Shown one piece after another: positions 10,146 through 21,017 of a stretch of DNA of 64,000 nucleotides. Each line of letters opens with the position of its first letter. Position 1 is the stretch's first letter. The notes below the pieces were generated by a model. The model made no database searches, had not been told where the DNA came from, and saw only the letters and a list, made by a program, of their open reading frames with translations. A program made the position numbers and the translations under genes. Origin of the DNA: Mycocentrospora acerina (Eukaryota; Ascomycota; Dothideomycetes; Pleosporales); contig JAKUHH010000389.1 in NCBI GenBank assembly GCA_022701365.1, positions 62,001 through 126,000 on the forward strand, written 5' to 3'.

Positions 10146-11481
10146 TCATGCCCTGCGACTCCCAGCCTTTGCCCTAATCCTACCCGCCAGTCCATTCGCA
10201 GCACCCCCCACTCTACCACTCACACCATTGTTATCCATCTCCGCCCTCAAGTCCTCTACAACAACATCCTTGCCAATCGCCGTGCCATGCCACCAGTCCA
10301 ACACACCCGTCGGCCCGTAGTTCCCCTTGCCCCCACTCGTCATGTGCGCCTCCGTCCGCCGCGCCATGCCTCTGAGCATTATGGTCGACGGAAGCACGCT
10401 GTACCCCGAGTAGATGAGCGTTTCCTCGAGACTGAACAGCGATAGTAGAAGCAGGTATGTGAGGATGTGCATGCGCAGTGCTATGGCTGGTAGGTAGAGG
10501 GGTAGGAAGCGGTGCACAAGGTGGCAGGCGGGGTGGTCGTAGTTTGCTGCAAAGGAGTAGGGGGTGTGGATGCTGTGGTGCCAGGACTTGTGCCAGTGAG
10601 AGAGTTTGTTGAGTGGTGATGATGATGGTGATGACGACGAGGCGTGTAGGATGTGTGTGTGGATGTAGTACTGCAGGACCTATATATTTTATAATCGTCA
10701 ATTCTCTTCTTGAGACGAAAAGGTAAAAAAAAAAAAGTGCGGGAAATGGCGTGTGCGTAGGAGCGACGAAAAGAGATTGATTTGAAAAAAATCAGGATGA
10801 GGAAACAGATGAAAACGAAGAGAGAATGCTAGGAAGCCATGGACAATACACCAAGGGAGAAGACGGGAACCACAGAAGGAAGAAGAGAAGAAGAAGAAGA
10901 AGAAGAAGAAGAAGAAGAAGAAGAAGAAGAAGAAGAAGAAGAAGAAGAAGAGATAAACATACATTTCTCGCCACCACCGCAACAACAGCATGTTTCCCCA
11001 TTGTCCACGGATCAGGAAGGTGATTAAAACTCCACCTACTCCCCTTGACCTTTAGCAAACTCCTCACCCCAAACACCTCCGTCGCCAGCCACTCCATCCC
11101 CGCCTGCACTGCAACTCCCAGCACCACATTCCCACAACTCCACAGCACAACGTCCCTCCTCCGACTTCTACTCCTGCTTCCACTCCGGCCTGCACCCGCG
11201 TTCCGCACCGGTAGGCCCTGCGTTTTGATTTCGACGGCAAGACTGGGCACGAGGGTGTCGATGAGGAGGAAGAGCAGGGAGGGCAGGATGTAGAGGGTTG
11301 TGCGGAGGGTGAGGGGTGCGAAGAAGGAGAGTTGCAAGGGGGTGTAGGTGGCGGATATGGTGGTCCAGGTTAGGGAGAGGAAGAGGAGGTTTAGGGTTGT
11401 GGAGGGGGAGGTGAAGAGGGGGAGGGCGAGGAGGGAGGCTAGGGGCAGGGAGATGGGGGAGAGGAGGAAGGAGAGGGACAT
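10146..11481 (-). CDS. Sterol desaturase / fatty acid hydroxylase-like membrane protein
   Basis: A probable ER membrane di-iron enzyme of the fatty acid hydroxylase superfamily, substrate unknown. Two minus-strand exons, 10963-11481 and 10146-10679, giving about 350 residues. The first half holds several hydrophobic segments, including MSLSFLLSPISLPLASLLAL and TLYILPSLLFLLIDTL. The second exon begins VLQYYIHTHILHAS and contains His-rich metal-ligand motifs: HWHKSWHHSIHTPYSF, NYDHPACHLVHRF and, near the end, a GPTGVLDWWHGT motif. These spacings match the family. The 283-nt intron (10680-10962) carries a pure GAA/TTC microsatellite of about 21 units. The open frame into the repeat gives a poly-Leu tract that is an artefact; a TAG acceptor after it restores the family sequence. 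Confidence 0.82.
10887..10951. repeat. (GAA)n microsatellite, about 21 units, intronic
   Basis: A pure GAA run on the + strand, TTC on the coding strand of the desaturase-like gene, lying wholly within its intron. Such tracts are length-unstable and may modulate splicing because they extend a polypyrimidine stretch. Confidence 0.97.
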
Positions 11482-11832
11482 TTTTTTCTTTCTCTCTCTC
11501 TCTCTTCCTTTTTGTTTTGTTTTTTGGGAGAGGGGTTGGGCTTGTCTTGTCTTGTCCTTCCTGTTTGGGGGGTTTGAGCGGAGGGTTGGGTGGTTTTTCG
11601 AGGGAGATGGAGATGGGTGGTGGGATTGAGAGGTGTGGTGTTTTGGTAGGTGAGATGTGAGGGTTATGACGTAGCTTGGGGGAGTGTGAACTTGGAACTT
11701 GCTTGCATCGCTGTGATTTGTTTGTAATGCATCATGGGCTTGTGAGGGATGGATATGCGGCGAGGGATAGAGTCGTGATGGAAACGGGTGTAAGTTTTTT
11801 TGTTGCTGGAGTGTTAGATGTTGTGTGTGTGT

Positions 11833-11849
11833 GGGGGGGGGGGGGGGGG

Positions 11850-11880
<31 letters not shown>
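11833..11880 (+). repeat. Poly-G tracts (17 G, TT, 29 G)
   Basis: Two uninterrupted guanine runs separated by TT, immediately after a short GT repeat. Able in principle to form G-quadruplexes; also a typical place for assembly or basecalling error. Confidence 0.95.
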
Positions 11881-11989
11881 TCTAGGAAGAGGATCAAGGT
11901 GGTTGGTTATATACTAACAAGACGCGCTTGGGGAGCAGATTTAGCAAATGAGCCGGATATGTTTATTATGTTCGGCAGCTGAAGAAGAA

Positions 11990-12240
11990 CTGAACAGCAA
12001 GTTTAGCAATCGGGCAGGAAGTGTGTATTGAATTCAGGAAACGGGCAGGAGTGTGTATTGAATTCAGGAAATGGGCAGGAGTGTGTATTGAATTCAGCAA
12101 ATGGGCAATAGGTGCGTATTAAATTTAGAAACTGAACAAGAAGTGTGTGCTGAATTTATCGACTAAATAAGAAACGTGTATGACATTCAGCAACAAGACA
12201 AGAGGCGTGCAATAAATTCATCAACTAAACAAGAAATATT
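11990..12240 (+). repeat. Minisatellite, about 30-bp unit, graded divergence
   Basis: At least seven tandem units of roughly 30-31 bp with core GGGCAGGAGTGTGTATTGAA. Units near 12010-12100 are almost identical; those to the right become progressively less alike (GGGCAATAGGTGCGTATTAA, then GAACAAGAAGTGTGTGCTGA, then ACTAAATAAGAAACGTGTAT), with G-to-A changes prominent. Confidence 0.85.
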
Positions 12241-13059
12241 CGTCTCGATACAGTCAGGTCAAATGGAAGCGTTTGCTTCTGATAGTATAAAAAGACCCAC
12301 GGTGATGGGTTATTCCCTGCAGAAGACAGCTGGACCGCGTATTTGGTTGCAACCGTGACGCGTGGAGAAGACGATTTATGTGATTTGAGTAACAAAGTTG
12401 GTAGACCAAAAAAACAAAAAAGGAGCAAGTGTCAGTTAGCAGCGTCAGCAATATATTTTTTGGAAAAAGCATGGGCAGAGCGATTGGGATTCAAAAACAA
12501 TCAACGACTGCTCTAGACGTGTCCAGACGTATGTGATCAACAACAACAATATGACAGCGGAACATGTTGACGGGCAGGATCGCGGCTGACAGCTCCCTGA
12601 TGCATGGACGTGAGTACCTTGTTACGATGCGGCTTCTGTGCACGGAACGGGTCAGGGTAAATGACCTGCGTTTGGTAAGATGGGCGTGGAAGAGAACGAG
12701 GCTGAGGGGCGAGGGACGGGCGCCCTGGTCGATGATGGTCTCGAGGCTTGGCCCTCAAGCCGTGAGGGTGCTGATTGGGCAGCAATTCTCCGCGCGGGAG
12801 ATGTAATGGCGTTGCAAGCGCGCAAACAAAAACCAGACGATGGTGCTGACAGCGGAATGTGGGAGACGAGTGGTGGGTGGGCAATTTCGGCTGGCGGGCA
12901 CAAGTGTAGTGGAGGGCTGTCGTTGGCTGCAGCGGGCGTCTAGGTTTGATGTCGGCAGCCAGAGCCCCTGTAGCAGCAGCGAGGATGACGAATGGAGGAG
13001 GGAAGGTTTGGGGGGCGGGATGGAGAGTTTGGGGGGACATGGCAGCAGGGAGACACAGC

Positions 13060-13225
13060 AGCAGCAATAGCAATAGTAACGTGGAGGGACAGGATAGCAT
13101 GGCGACACAGCAACAGCAACGTGGAGGGACATGGTCGCATGGAGACGCGGCAAGATGGCGACACGGCAAGATGGCGACACAGCAACATGGAGACACGGCG
13201 GCAGAGGGACAGGACAAGATGCAGA
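13060..13225 (+). repeat. Irregular tandem repeat in hydrolase 5' region
   Basis: Recurrent blocks built from ATGGCGACAC, CAGCAAC, CATGGAGACACGG and GTGGAGGGACA, repeated in mixed order about ten times. No single unit length fits all, so this looks like a compound minisatellite. Confidence 0.75.
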
Positions 13226-13519
13226 CACGTGACCATGCAGCCAAGCGCCCGGAAGAAAAACAGTTCATGTGGGCTGGCGATTAAAGCGGGCAGCCGTGGA
13301 AGCGATCTGCAGCAGCGCCCGAAGCGGCTAGCGCGGCGCCGTGTGGCAGCCTCATCCCTGGCAGGCACCCGGCGGGCTGGCCAAACATCCCCTATGAACC
13401 ATCGCGAGCCCGTGGCCGAGTGGGCGACCGGACTAGCTGCTGCCCGCCCGACACGCTCTCGCGCCTCCGCGACGCGCACGACAGCGCATCCATGGTTGCC
13501 CGGCTGCCTTGCACTCACC

Positions 13520-16500
13520 ATGGACGTCCAGCCGCCGTCGCCGTCGCCGCCGCCTCGCTGCGTCGCCGACACGGGCAGCCCCCCAATCCACGGCGCGCGG
13601 TTGCGGAAGCGCAGCTCGCTACCGGCGCCCGCAAAGACGCCTGACGTGCGTCCCGCCAAACACTCGCCCCGTGTGCGCACCCACGCCGCGTCGCCCGAGG
13701 TCATCTCGTCGCTCATCGACCAGCTGTCGGCGATAGCCCTGCCCGCCCACCACCGCCTCGAGCACCTGGCCATCGGCTACGCCTCCAGCACCAGCTGCCC
13801 GGACCTGGCGCCCGCGAGCCCCAGCCTGCACCCGCCGTCTGCCCGCTCCTCGCTGACGGCCGGCCATGGCCCACCCGCCGACCACGCTGCCTACTACGAC
13901 GCCCTGCGCGACCACCCCGACGACGCCGCCTTCCCCGACGACGCCTGCGAGCCGCCCGTCGTCCGCACCTCCAAGCGCCCCTCGGGCCGCTCGCCCCTCA
14001 CCGCCCCCAGGAAGCCCGACCGCTCGCCGTCGCTGGCCAGCTACATCCGACACAGCGCCGGCAGCTGCGTGTCGCTGCACTCGGCCCACTCGGTCCGCTC
14101 CACCAGCAGCGTCGGCACCATCAGCATCGAGGCCCCCGGCGCCCAGGGCCGCCCCTCGTGCGGCAGCAACAGGTCGTCTGCCGAGAGCAAGCGCAGCCTC
14201 AAGGGCCGCAGCCTCATGTACATGAGCTCACGTGAGCAGCTCAAGCAGAAGGAGACGGACCGCAAGCGCGCCTCTGCACACACCCTGGAAGACGTCGCAT
14301 CGCCCGCCTCGCCGCGAAAGGCCGCCCAGCTGTTCCCGTACGAGGACACGATCAACGAGGAGCCGGTGGCCAGGGAGGACCAGATGCACCAACACCACCA
14401 TCAGCTTTACCAACACGATCTCTTTCTGCAGCAGCACCACCAGCCAGGACAGGAGCAGGACCGACAGGAGCAGGAGCAGGAACAGGAACAGGACCGACCA
14501 GAACAGCAACAACAGGAACAACAACAGCAGCAAGAGAAAGAGAAAGAGAAAGAGAAAAAGAAAGAGCAAGAGCAAGAAAAGGAGCAAGAGCAGGAGCAAG
14601 AGCAAGAAAGAGAAAAAGAACAGCAGCAAGAGAAACAACTGCAAGAGAAACAACTGCAAGAGAAACAACTGCAAGAGAAACATCAACAAGTACAACACCA
14701 ACACCAACAACATCAAACCCAACACCAACAAACCCAACCCCACCACATCCACGACCAGCCCGTCGCAGAGCCCTCCAAGGCCAAGCACTACTTCTCCACC
14801 AGAAGCACCAGCCCACGCCGCATCCGCATCAACCTGGTAGACGGCCTCGGTGGTGAGAGTCCAGCCGAAAAAGGCCTCATTCCAACCCGCGACTCATCCC
14901 TGCGTCATTCCGGGAGCCCATCAAAAAAGAGTAAAAAGAGCCACGCCAAGAAGCATAGCATCCGAGAGCAGCACAACACTGTCCCAGCCCCAACCCCACC
15001 TCCAACCCGACCCCCACCTCCGGCACCAGGGCAAAGCGCCAAGATGGACCCCGAGTTGGTCATGAAGGAGAAGATTCTAGAGGAGCTGGAGCACGAGGAG
15101 AGCGAGGTTGCCAGACGGATTCGAGAACTTCGACAACAAAAATTGCTCAGGGATAAGCTGGCCGGGAAGTTGCCTGAAGGCATTGATGCAGGGGCTCCTG
15201 GCCATCAGCCCATCGTTTCAGATGTTACCAGCCTCGACTCTTCACCCACATCAATCACCTCAAGCGCGTCAGAACAACGTGCGCAGAGCTTTATTAAAGC
15301 CCGCAAAGTCCTTGGGATTGCCATGGGGAGGTCTTCGGCCGAGACACGCACCGAGTCGCCAACGCCAGAACGAAGAGAGTCTCAAAACAGCGATTCCCTG
15401 GCCCCAGCCCAGAAGTCAGCATGGCGCCACTCGCGGCATAGAAGCCTTACAATGAATGATGGCGAGGATCTCACGTCCCTCCCCATCAACTACACCCTGG
15501 CACTCAAAAGCCTCGCAGAGTCAGCGCCGTCTTCCCCTGTAAAAGAACCGCTTCTTGTAGAGTCTCCTCAGCCAATGTCGCCTCAGTTCACAAGCATCAG
15601 GACCGCTTCAACAAAGGGCACCATCTCCGGTCGTGACACAATAAAACGGTCCAACTCGTTTGCGGCCGTGGGCGGGAGATCAGCCTTTGGGCGCAAGGCA
15701 AACTCGTCGACGTTCGTGGATGCGGCCCCCAGACACAAGCACTCGTCGAGTGTTACCAGCACCACGACTAGTGAGAGATCCCCACAAACACTCCGTTCCA
15801 CGAGCGCCGACATACTACCCCGACCCCACACACTCCATGTCAGTTCATCAGCAACAAACAGTACGCAACTTCAGCAACGTCGGGCACTGAAAAAGCAACG
15901 GTGGTCGCACCCCGATTTACCTGCAAAGGCAGAGAAAGCGCACAATGCCAAAATCGATGCGTCTGAAGCAGCAGCGACAGCAGCGGCAGCAGCACTGGCG
16001 GCAGCAGCGACGGCGGCGTCGGCAGCGGCACGCAAGTCGTCACGTCCGGTTGTCGACGAGCGCCCGATGAGTGTTGATTCTGTTGACATGGATGTGAGCA
16101 GCTATCTCAATGCATCGCGCCTATCGCAGAAGATCCGACATCCACAAACCGGGAGAGTCATATCATTTTCGGAAGTCGGGGATCCTGAAGGGTATGCTAT
16201 TTTCGTCTGTGTTGGCATGGGTTTAACGAGATATGTCATGGCCTTTTACGACCAGCTTGCTTTCACATTGAAACTTCGCTTGATCACTCCCGACCGTCCT
16301 GGCATTGGTGCAAGTCAGGTTGACCCCAATGGCACTCCTCTTAGTTGGCCTGGTAAGTACCTAATTTGGTTCAATTTCGAAAGCAGACAGCTGATACTTT
16401 ATAGATGACGTACTTGTGATATGCCAGGCTTTGAAGATTACTAAATTCTCTCTGCTAGCACATTCAGCCGGCGCAGTATATGCTCTAGCGACATCATTGC

Positions 16501-17330
16501 GAATGCCCCAGCATATACGCGGGCGAGTGCATCTGCTCGCACCGTGGATCCCTCCGTCACAAATGGCACCTATTGGCCTCAGCAAGGACTCACCACCAAC
16601 CCAACAACTTCCTCGTTCGCAACGCTTCCTTCGGACACTGCCCCCCTCCCTGCTCAAAATCGCAAATTCCACCTTTCTCAGTGCGACAAGCGCCAGTCTT
16701 CAGCGCACAGGCCCGAAAAATATTCCAAAAACTAAGCGTCGGACAGTGAGCCCACAACTCACACATGCACAAGCGCCGATACCACGTCCCTTGTTGAAAG
16801 ACACCCAGAGAGAGTCCATGTTGCTCATGGACCAGATCCTTCCAAATGCGACATCTTTGACCCTATCCGCAGCCAGTCCCACCTGCGCAACATTTGAACA
16901 GGCAATGAACGCAAGGGAGGCGCTATCCCTCGCTGAAAAGGAACGCCAAAACGCCTTTGATGAGCGACTCACCTTTGCCATCTGGGACCGCGCAACAGAA
17001 AACGCAAATCCAGCGACTGACCTAATTGTCTGCCTCGAGACCAAACAACCCATTGGTTTCCGCTACGAAGACATTAACCGTCCAGTTGTCATCCACCATG
17101 GCAGCAAAGACTCGCGCGTGCCCGCAGACAACGTCCGATGGCTTGGGAAACTGATGCGCAAGTGCGAAGTCCGTATCCTGGAGGGCGAGCAGCATGGCCT
17201 CATGGCTTCTGCAACGGTCATGGGCAATGTGCTGACGGAGATGGCGAGCGATTGGGAGAACTGGACGACGATTACAGGGCAGAAGAGCGTAGGGGATCTG
17301 CGGGCAGCGGCGCGACGGAAGCCTTCCTAA
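13520..17330 (+). CDS. Large alpha/beta hydrolase with long disordered N-terminus
   Basis: Two exons, 13520-16352 and 16405-17330, give about 1252 residues. Roughly residues 1-860 are low complexity and probably disordered: Pro/Ser/Arg-rich sequence, then a Gln/Glu/Lys tract (about residues 315-415) with several perfect QEKQL repeats, then an alanine run near 815. The hydrolase domain begins near residue 865 (HPQTGRVISFSEVGDPEGYA) and has a nucleophile elbow with Ser965 (LLAHSAGAVYAL), a later acid in HHGSKDSRVP and a C-terminal His in EGEQHGLMAS, so the catalytic triad looks complete. The junction restores LSWPDDVLVICQ. I chose the ATG at 13520 because the in-frame sequence upstream is repetitive; an upstream start at 12992 is formally open. 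The substrate is unknown. Probably cytosolic; no signal peptide. Confidence 0.85.
14627..14685 (+). repeat. 15-bp coding tandem repeat in Q/E-rich tract
   Basis: Nearly four copies of CAAGAGAAACAACTG, encoding QEKQL, inside a larger CAG/GAG/AAA-rich coding tract (about 14450-14720). The repeat unit is a multiple of three, so length change would preserve frame. Confidence 0.9.
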
Positions 17331-17616
17331 CAGATGCGGAATCCGGGGCCCTGGGGCCTTTTCCACACATGATGAACGAGCAAAGCAAGCGAGCGAGTAA
17401 TCGTGCGTGGAAACCTTTCCTTGGTACGAGCGGACGACTACATATACCCATCACCTTTCTCCCCTTTCTCACCTTGTTTGCTTGTTCCATCCCAGTTTCC
17501 TAGTTGGGAAAGCTTCTTTTCGGCATACACACCCGTTTTCTATGCACATTTTATTTTTTTTAATCCCAGCTGCCGTCGTTGTTTTTTTTTCTGGTTTTTT
17601 GGCCACCTCTATCTTC

Positions 17617-17639
17617 CCTCTCTCTCTCTCTCTCTCTCT
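17617..17639 (+). repeat. (CT)n microsatellite
   Basis: An uninterrupted CT dinucleotide run of about 11-12 units in the hydrolase 3' flank. Confidence 0.9.
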
Positions 17640-18487
17640 TTCCCTATGTTCATCTCCTCGGAGCGTTGTGGGCTTTGATCTTCCTGTCTATTACCCCCCC
17701 TCCTCTCTCCTCACTCACTCACCTCTCCTCGCCTGTTTCCAGAACGGTCCGGGGGGTTTTTTTTTCATGGTCGGCCTGCGCCCCCCTGGTATACACATAC
17801 ACACACACATACAAACACATGCATGTAGATTGATTTGAATCCTGTTTTCTTGCTGGAGATTGAGGGATAGGGTCCAACTGGGTTAATAATGACGGCGTGT
17901 CCAATTTTTTTTTATTTCTTTCTCTCTTTCGTTTTCTTAATTCTCTACATGGATTGGATTGGGTTGGGTTGGTTTTGGGGGGGAAATAAAATGGGGTTTC
18001 TCTTTTGCCAGATGGAGAAGTGGATGGGTGGTTGAGCTCCGCGGTGTAGAGATGGAGAGAGAGAGAGAAAGCAAGAAGGTTGGCGGGTTGTCTGCTATTG
18101 ATTGGGTGGGGGGATGTTGCCCGCCCGTTTTTTTTAAGCGAACGCTGCGGTAGTAGGTAGCTGAGTTCCGCAGGGTTAGGCGAAGTGAGAGGTAGCTTTT
18201 TTCTTTTCTTTCTTTCGGATATTGGATTGTAATTCATGATGGTTGTGGTTACTATGTTTTGTTGTTGTCGTTGTTGATGTTATCGTTGTTGTGCGCATGT
18301 GTCTGCTTCGCTGAAAGGGGGGGGGGGGATGATGAATAGAGGGAAGGAAGCAAAGTGAATTGATTTTCATGAAAATGATCATGTTGAAAGTAGGATTTTT
18401 TCATGCCAACATGTGTGTATGTATGCGTGACGTTACGTTACGTTAAGTGACGTGGCATGAGTGAGGTATCCTTTTCTTGCCACCTAC

Positions 18488-18519
18488 CCATCCATCCATC
18501 CATCCATCCATCCATCCAC
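18488..18519 (+). repeat. (CCAT)n microsatellite
   Basis: About seven to eight perfect CCAT units in the convergent intergenic region. Confidence 0.92.
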
Positions 18520-18794
18520 TCACCCATCAGAAAAAAACCCGAGAATCTCTCTCCCCCTCCCGCTTCCCGCTTCCCCCCTTCTCCCAAACGCCTTGACCGC
18601 TAAATGCAAAGTGGTATCAAGCAAACAGAACCAAGATTGAAGAAAACAAAAAACAAAAAAACGCCAAAACTCTGTGTAACCCCAGAACTCTGTGTAACCC
18701 TAGTATTCGGTGTAACCCCAGAATTCCATGTCACACGCATCATAAATGCGGTTCTCTACACCGTACTTTTCTTTCCCTTCTCCATTGATCACAA

Positions 18795-19944
18795 TCAAAC
18801 TCTGCTCTCCGCGGCCCCACCCTGAAAGTCTCCTGGCTTGAAGTCGCGCATCTCAACATCCTGCGCCCCCATTCCATTCATCGAGCTAATCTCATCTTTT
18901 TCCTTCATTACCCGCCCCTTGTCGAGAGCTAGGCCAGTGTAGCTTCGTGGCAGATATCGGCTTGGATGCCATACGGTGAAGACGATTATCACGATGAAGA
19001 TGGGAACGGCGTCGAATGCCCAAAAGCACCATTCGTGGCTCTGGAGGTACTTTAGCCCATAATTTCTGTCGTGGGGGATCTCCATGGTGCGGTAGATGGC
19101 ACGCAGTGCGATGAGAATGGAGGAGACGTTGATGGTGTAGGAGAGTTTCCGCCAGATCTTCAAGTCGCCGAGGTCAAAGGCACGCCAGTTCCTGCTAATG
19201 TAGAAGTAGCGCATGGAGATGATGGTGAAGGACACAAAGCACAGCATTTGTAGCACGAGTCCGAGGATCAAGATGACGCGCCCAGGCAGCGCTTTGCGCT
19301 CTGATGACTCGATGGAGCGCTCGGGCGAATTGTCATTGTCATATTCGCTGGAGATCTGGCTGGCGCCAACTAATTGGATGAGGAAGGAGAAGAGGTCAAA
19401 GACAACAAATGCCGGCGTGATCCAGCGAGGGAAGCACCACAGCACTTTGAACTCGAGGGCGTGCGTTGGACATGAAAACCAGATGACTCGGCTGAAGGCT
19501 GTGTAGCATGCCGCGGCCAGGAAGGAAGGTGCGAGGAGAATCATGATCCAGGAGATGAGAAAGGGAACATCCTTGTGCTCGTCAAGGGCAGAGACGAGAC
19601 GGCAGATGTGGCCGAGCGCCAGCATGAGGACGCCGATGATGGCGGCCCAGAAGAACCATGATCGATGTCGGAGGTACTGGTAGACGGAGTAGGCGGCCAC
19701 TAGTGAGAAGACAATGGTGCCGACAATGGCCAGCGGTATCGAAGGGTCGTAGATGTATGGGTTGAGGACGTGATGTGCTAGCGTGATGTTAGCAGCAACA
19801 ACAACAATAACAACAACCATGGTTGCAAAATCAGACCATCGGTAGTTTCAAGAAGAGAAAACATCACTCACTAGAGCCGCCAACAGCCCGTTTGGGCAAG
19901 TCCGCAAAGTGCTGGCCCAAGAAAAGGCGAGCGGAGGCGCTCAT
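18795..19944 (-). CDS. RTA1-like seven-transmembrane protein
   Basis: A fungal lipid-translocating exporter-like family (RTA1), implicated in yeast in resistance to aminocholesterol and in sphingoid-base export; the substrate here is unknown. Two minus-strand exons: 19872-19944 and 18795-19777, giving about 351 residues. I place the start at 19944, because a GTGAGT donor after residue 24 and a CTAAC-containing acceptor join MSASARLFLGQHFADLPKRA to HHVLNPYIYDPS in frame; starting inside the intron would give an odd Val-rich N-terminus. Seven hydrophobic helices are visible, with family motifs such as MILLAPSFLAAACYTAFSRV, FDLFSFLIQLVGAS, RAIYRTMEI and EWCFWAFDAVPIF. The polar C-terminal tail has about 45 residues. 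Plasma membrane or ER location is inferred from the family. Confidence 0.88.
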
Positions 19945-21017
19945 CCTGGCAGTTTGCGCCGGTCGGCAAGGGCTGGTGGTCTGATCGTCGGTCGTCTACT
20001 TGGTGAACACCCTGCGAGAAAGAGTCGTGTTCCGCTCAGCGCTCATGGTCCAAAGGCAGCGCTACGTCTGGGGCTACGAGGGCGGAGGAGCATAGTTGAA
20101 GTAGGGTGGCGGAGAGCAAGGCCGGGCGACGCAAGACACCGCTAAGAGAGGGAAAGGGTGCCGGCGGCATCATGTTTTACTTGTGTGCTGCTCTGCTAAG
20201 AAGACAAGATGCTTGGGCTTGGCAGGCGGGAATCGTCCGTCCGCTGTACAATTAATCTGAGCTGGGGCTTGGCTCTTGCGCCGTGATTGCCTGGCTGTTT
20301 CTGTTGACGTGGCCATGCCTGCCACCGTCTTCTCTGCTTGTGGGCATGCCATCAACTGCTGCAGACGGCGTCGACGAGCCGGATGAGTGGCAGTCGGCAG
20401 CATTGGCGCCCAGCACACCAAGAGATTGGGATAAGCGGAAGCTGGCGGCGGACCATTGCCAACAGCGGAGGAACCGTCACCGTCGCGCGCGCTTTTCTGC
20501 GCTCCTCTTCGTTCCTTCACGCTCATTGCTGGCCAAGACTGAGGGGGCCTGTTGGCGTTCTCTTGACATCCGCTGCGGCACTTTCCAACACCCGAGAGTC
20601 GCTGCCCAGGCTGAGCCGTCAAATTGTCGCGGGCGGCTATATGCTGGCGGAGACACAATGGGTACAATGGAATCAAAATTAGCTTTATTGGATTGTCCAC
20701 GTCTCACTTGCCGGAAGTACGGCAGTAGCGTCTGGAGAGGTGTTTGTGAACGAGCCATCTCCCTAGAGTGAGCTCTGATTGTTTTCGCGCACTAACTCGC
20801 GCCAAGACAAGTGCTCTGCAGATCTATGAATGCCATTGCTACCACGGCAAATGCTCAATCTGTTGCTTTCGTCTCCGTACATGTGCCACCGAAATTGCGG
20901 AGAGGCATACATCATGCCAAAGATTGAAGGATACCCGCCACACAAGCACTGCGGATGAACCCGGAACTAATCCTTGACCACCGTTTCATCGTCTCAAGGC
21001 AGACGGCACCAGTATCT
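19945..21017. other. Intergenic, no gene recognised
   Basis: About 1.07 kb between the start side of the RTA1-like gene and the stop side of the La-ARB1 gene. Overlapping open frames on both strands (up to about 175 codons at 20170-20700) are mutually exclusive and show no family features, so I leave them uncalled. Confidence 0.5.

Larger units (their letters stand above)
11482..13519. other. Long intergenic region rich in simple and tandem repeats
   Basis: About 2 kb between the start codons of the divergent desaturase-like and hydrolase genes. It holds a CT-rich leader (about 11485-11520), two long G runs (11833-11880), a decaying 30-31 bp minisatellite (about 11990-12240) and a GACAC/ATGG-rich tandem region (about 13060-13225). 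Open frames on both strands of 12537-13500 are low-complexity and unlike each other or any family, so I do not call a gene. The last part should be the leader of the hydrolase gene. Confidence 0.55.
17331..18794. other. Long 3' intergenic region with microsatellites
   Basis: About 1.45 kb between convergent genes (hydrolase and RTA1-like). It holds a CT repeat (about 17617-17639), several long T runs, ACAC/ACAT repeats near 17795-17825, a run of G at 18318-18328, GTTAC repeats near 18432 and a CCAT repeat at about 18488-18519. No credible coding frame was seen. Confidence 0.6.

Noticed and set aside
10698..10991. Poly-Phe / poly-Leu / poly-Glu frames across the GAA tract
   Set aside because: Artefacts of the intronic microsatellite in the three frames; splicing removes the tract.
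12537..13268. Long open frames on the minus strand in the hydrolase 5' region
   Set aside because: Cys/Pro/His-rich low-complexity sequence generated by the tandem repeats; different frames are equally open and no family feature is seen.
12992..13519. In-frame extension of the hydrolase by 176 residues
   Set aside because: It reads through the GACAC/ATGG minisatellite; the ATG at 13520 follows a cleaner leader and starts non-repetitive protein.
14228..14788. Minus-strand Leu/Phe-rich frame
   Set aside because: It is the complement of the Q/E/K-rich coding repeat of the hydrolase, not a membrane protein gene.
18795..19820. RTA1-like gene starting at the ATG at 19820
   Set aside because: That start lies inside a well-formed intron (GTGAGT donor, CTAAC branch, CTAG acceptor); the exon at 19872-19944 gives a better N-terminus.
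20170..20771. Overlapping frames of 162-176 codons on both strands
   Set aside because: Neither has recognisable motifs or suitable splice sites and they exclude each other.
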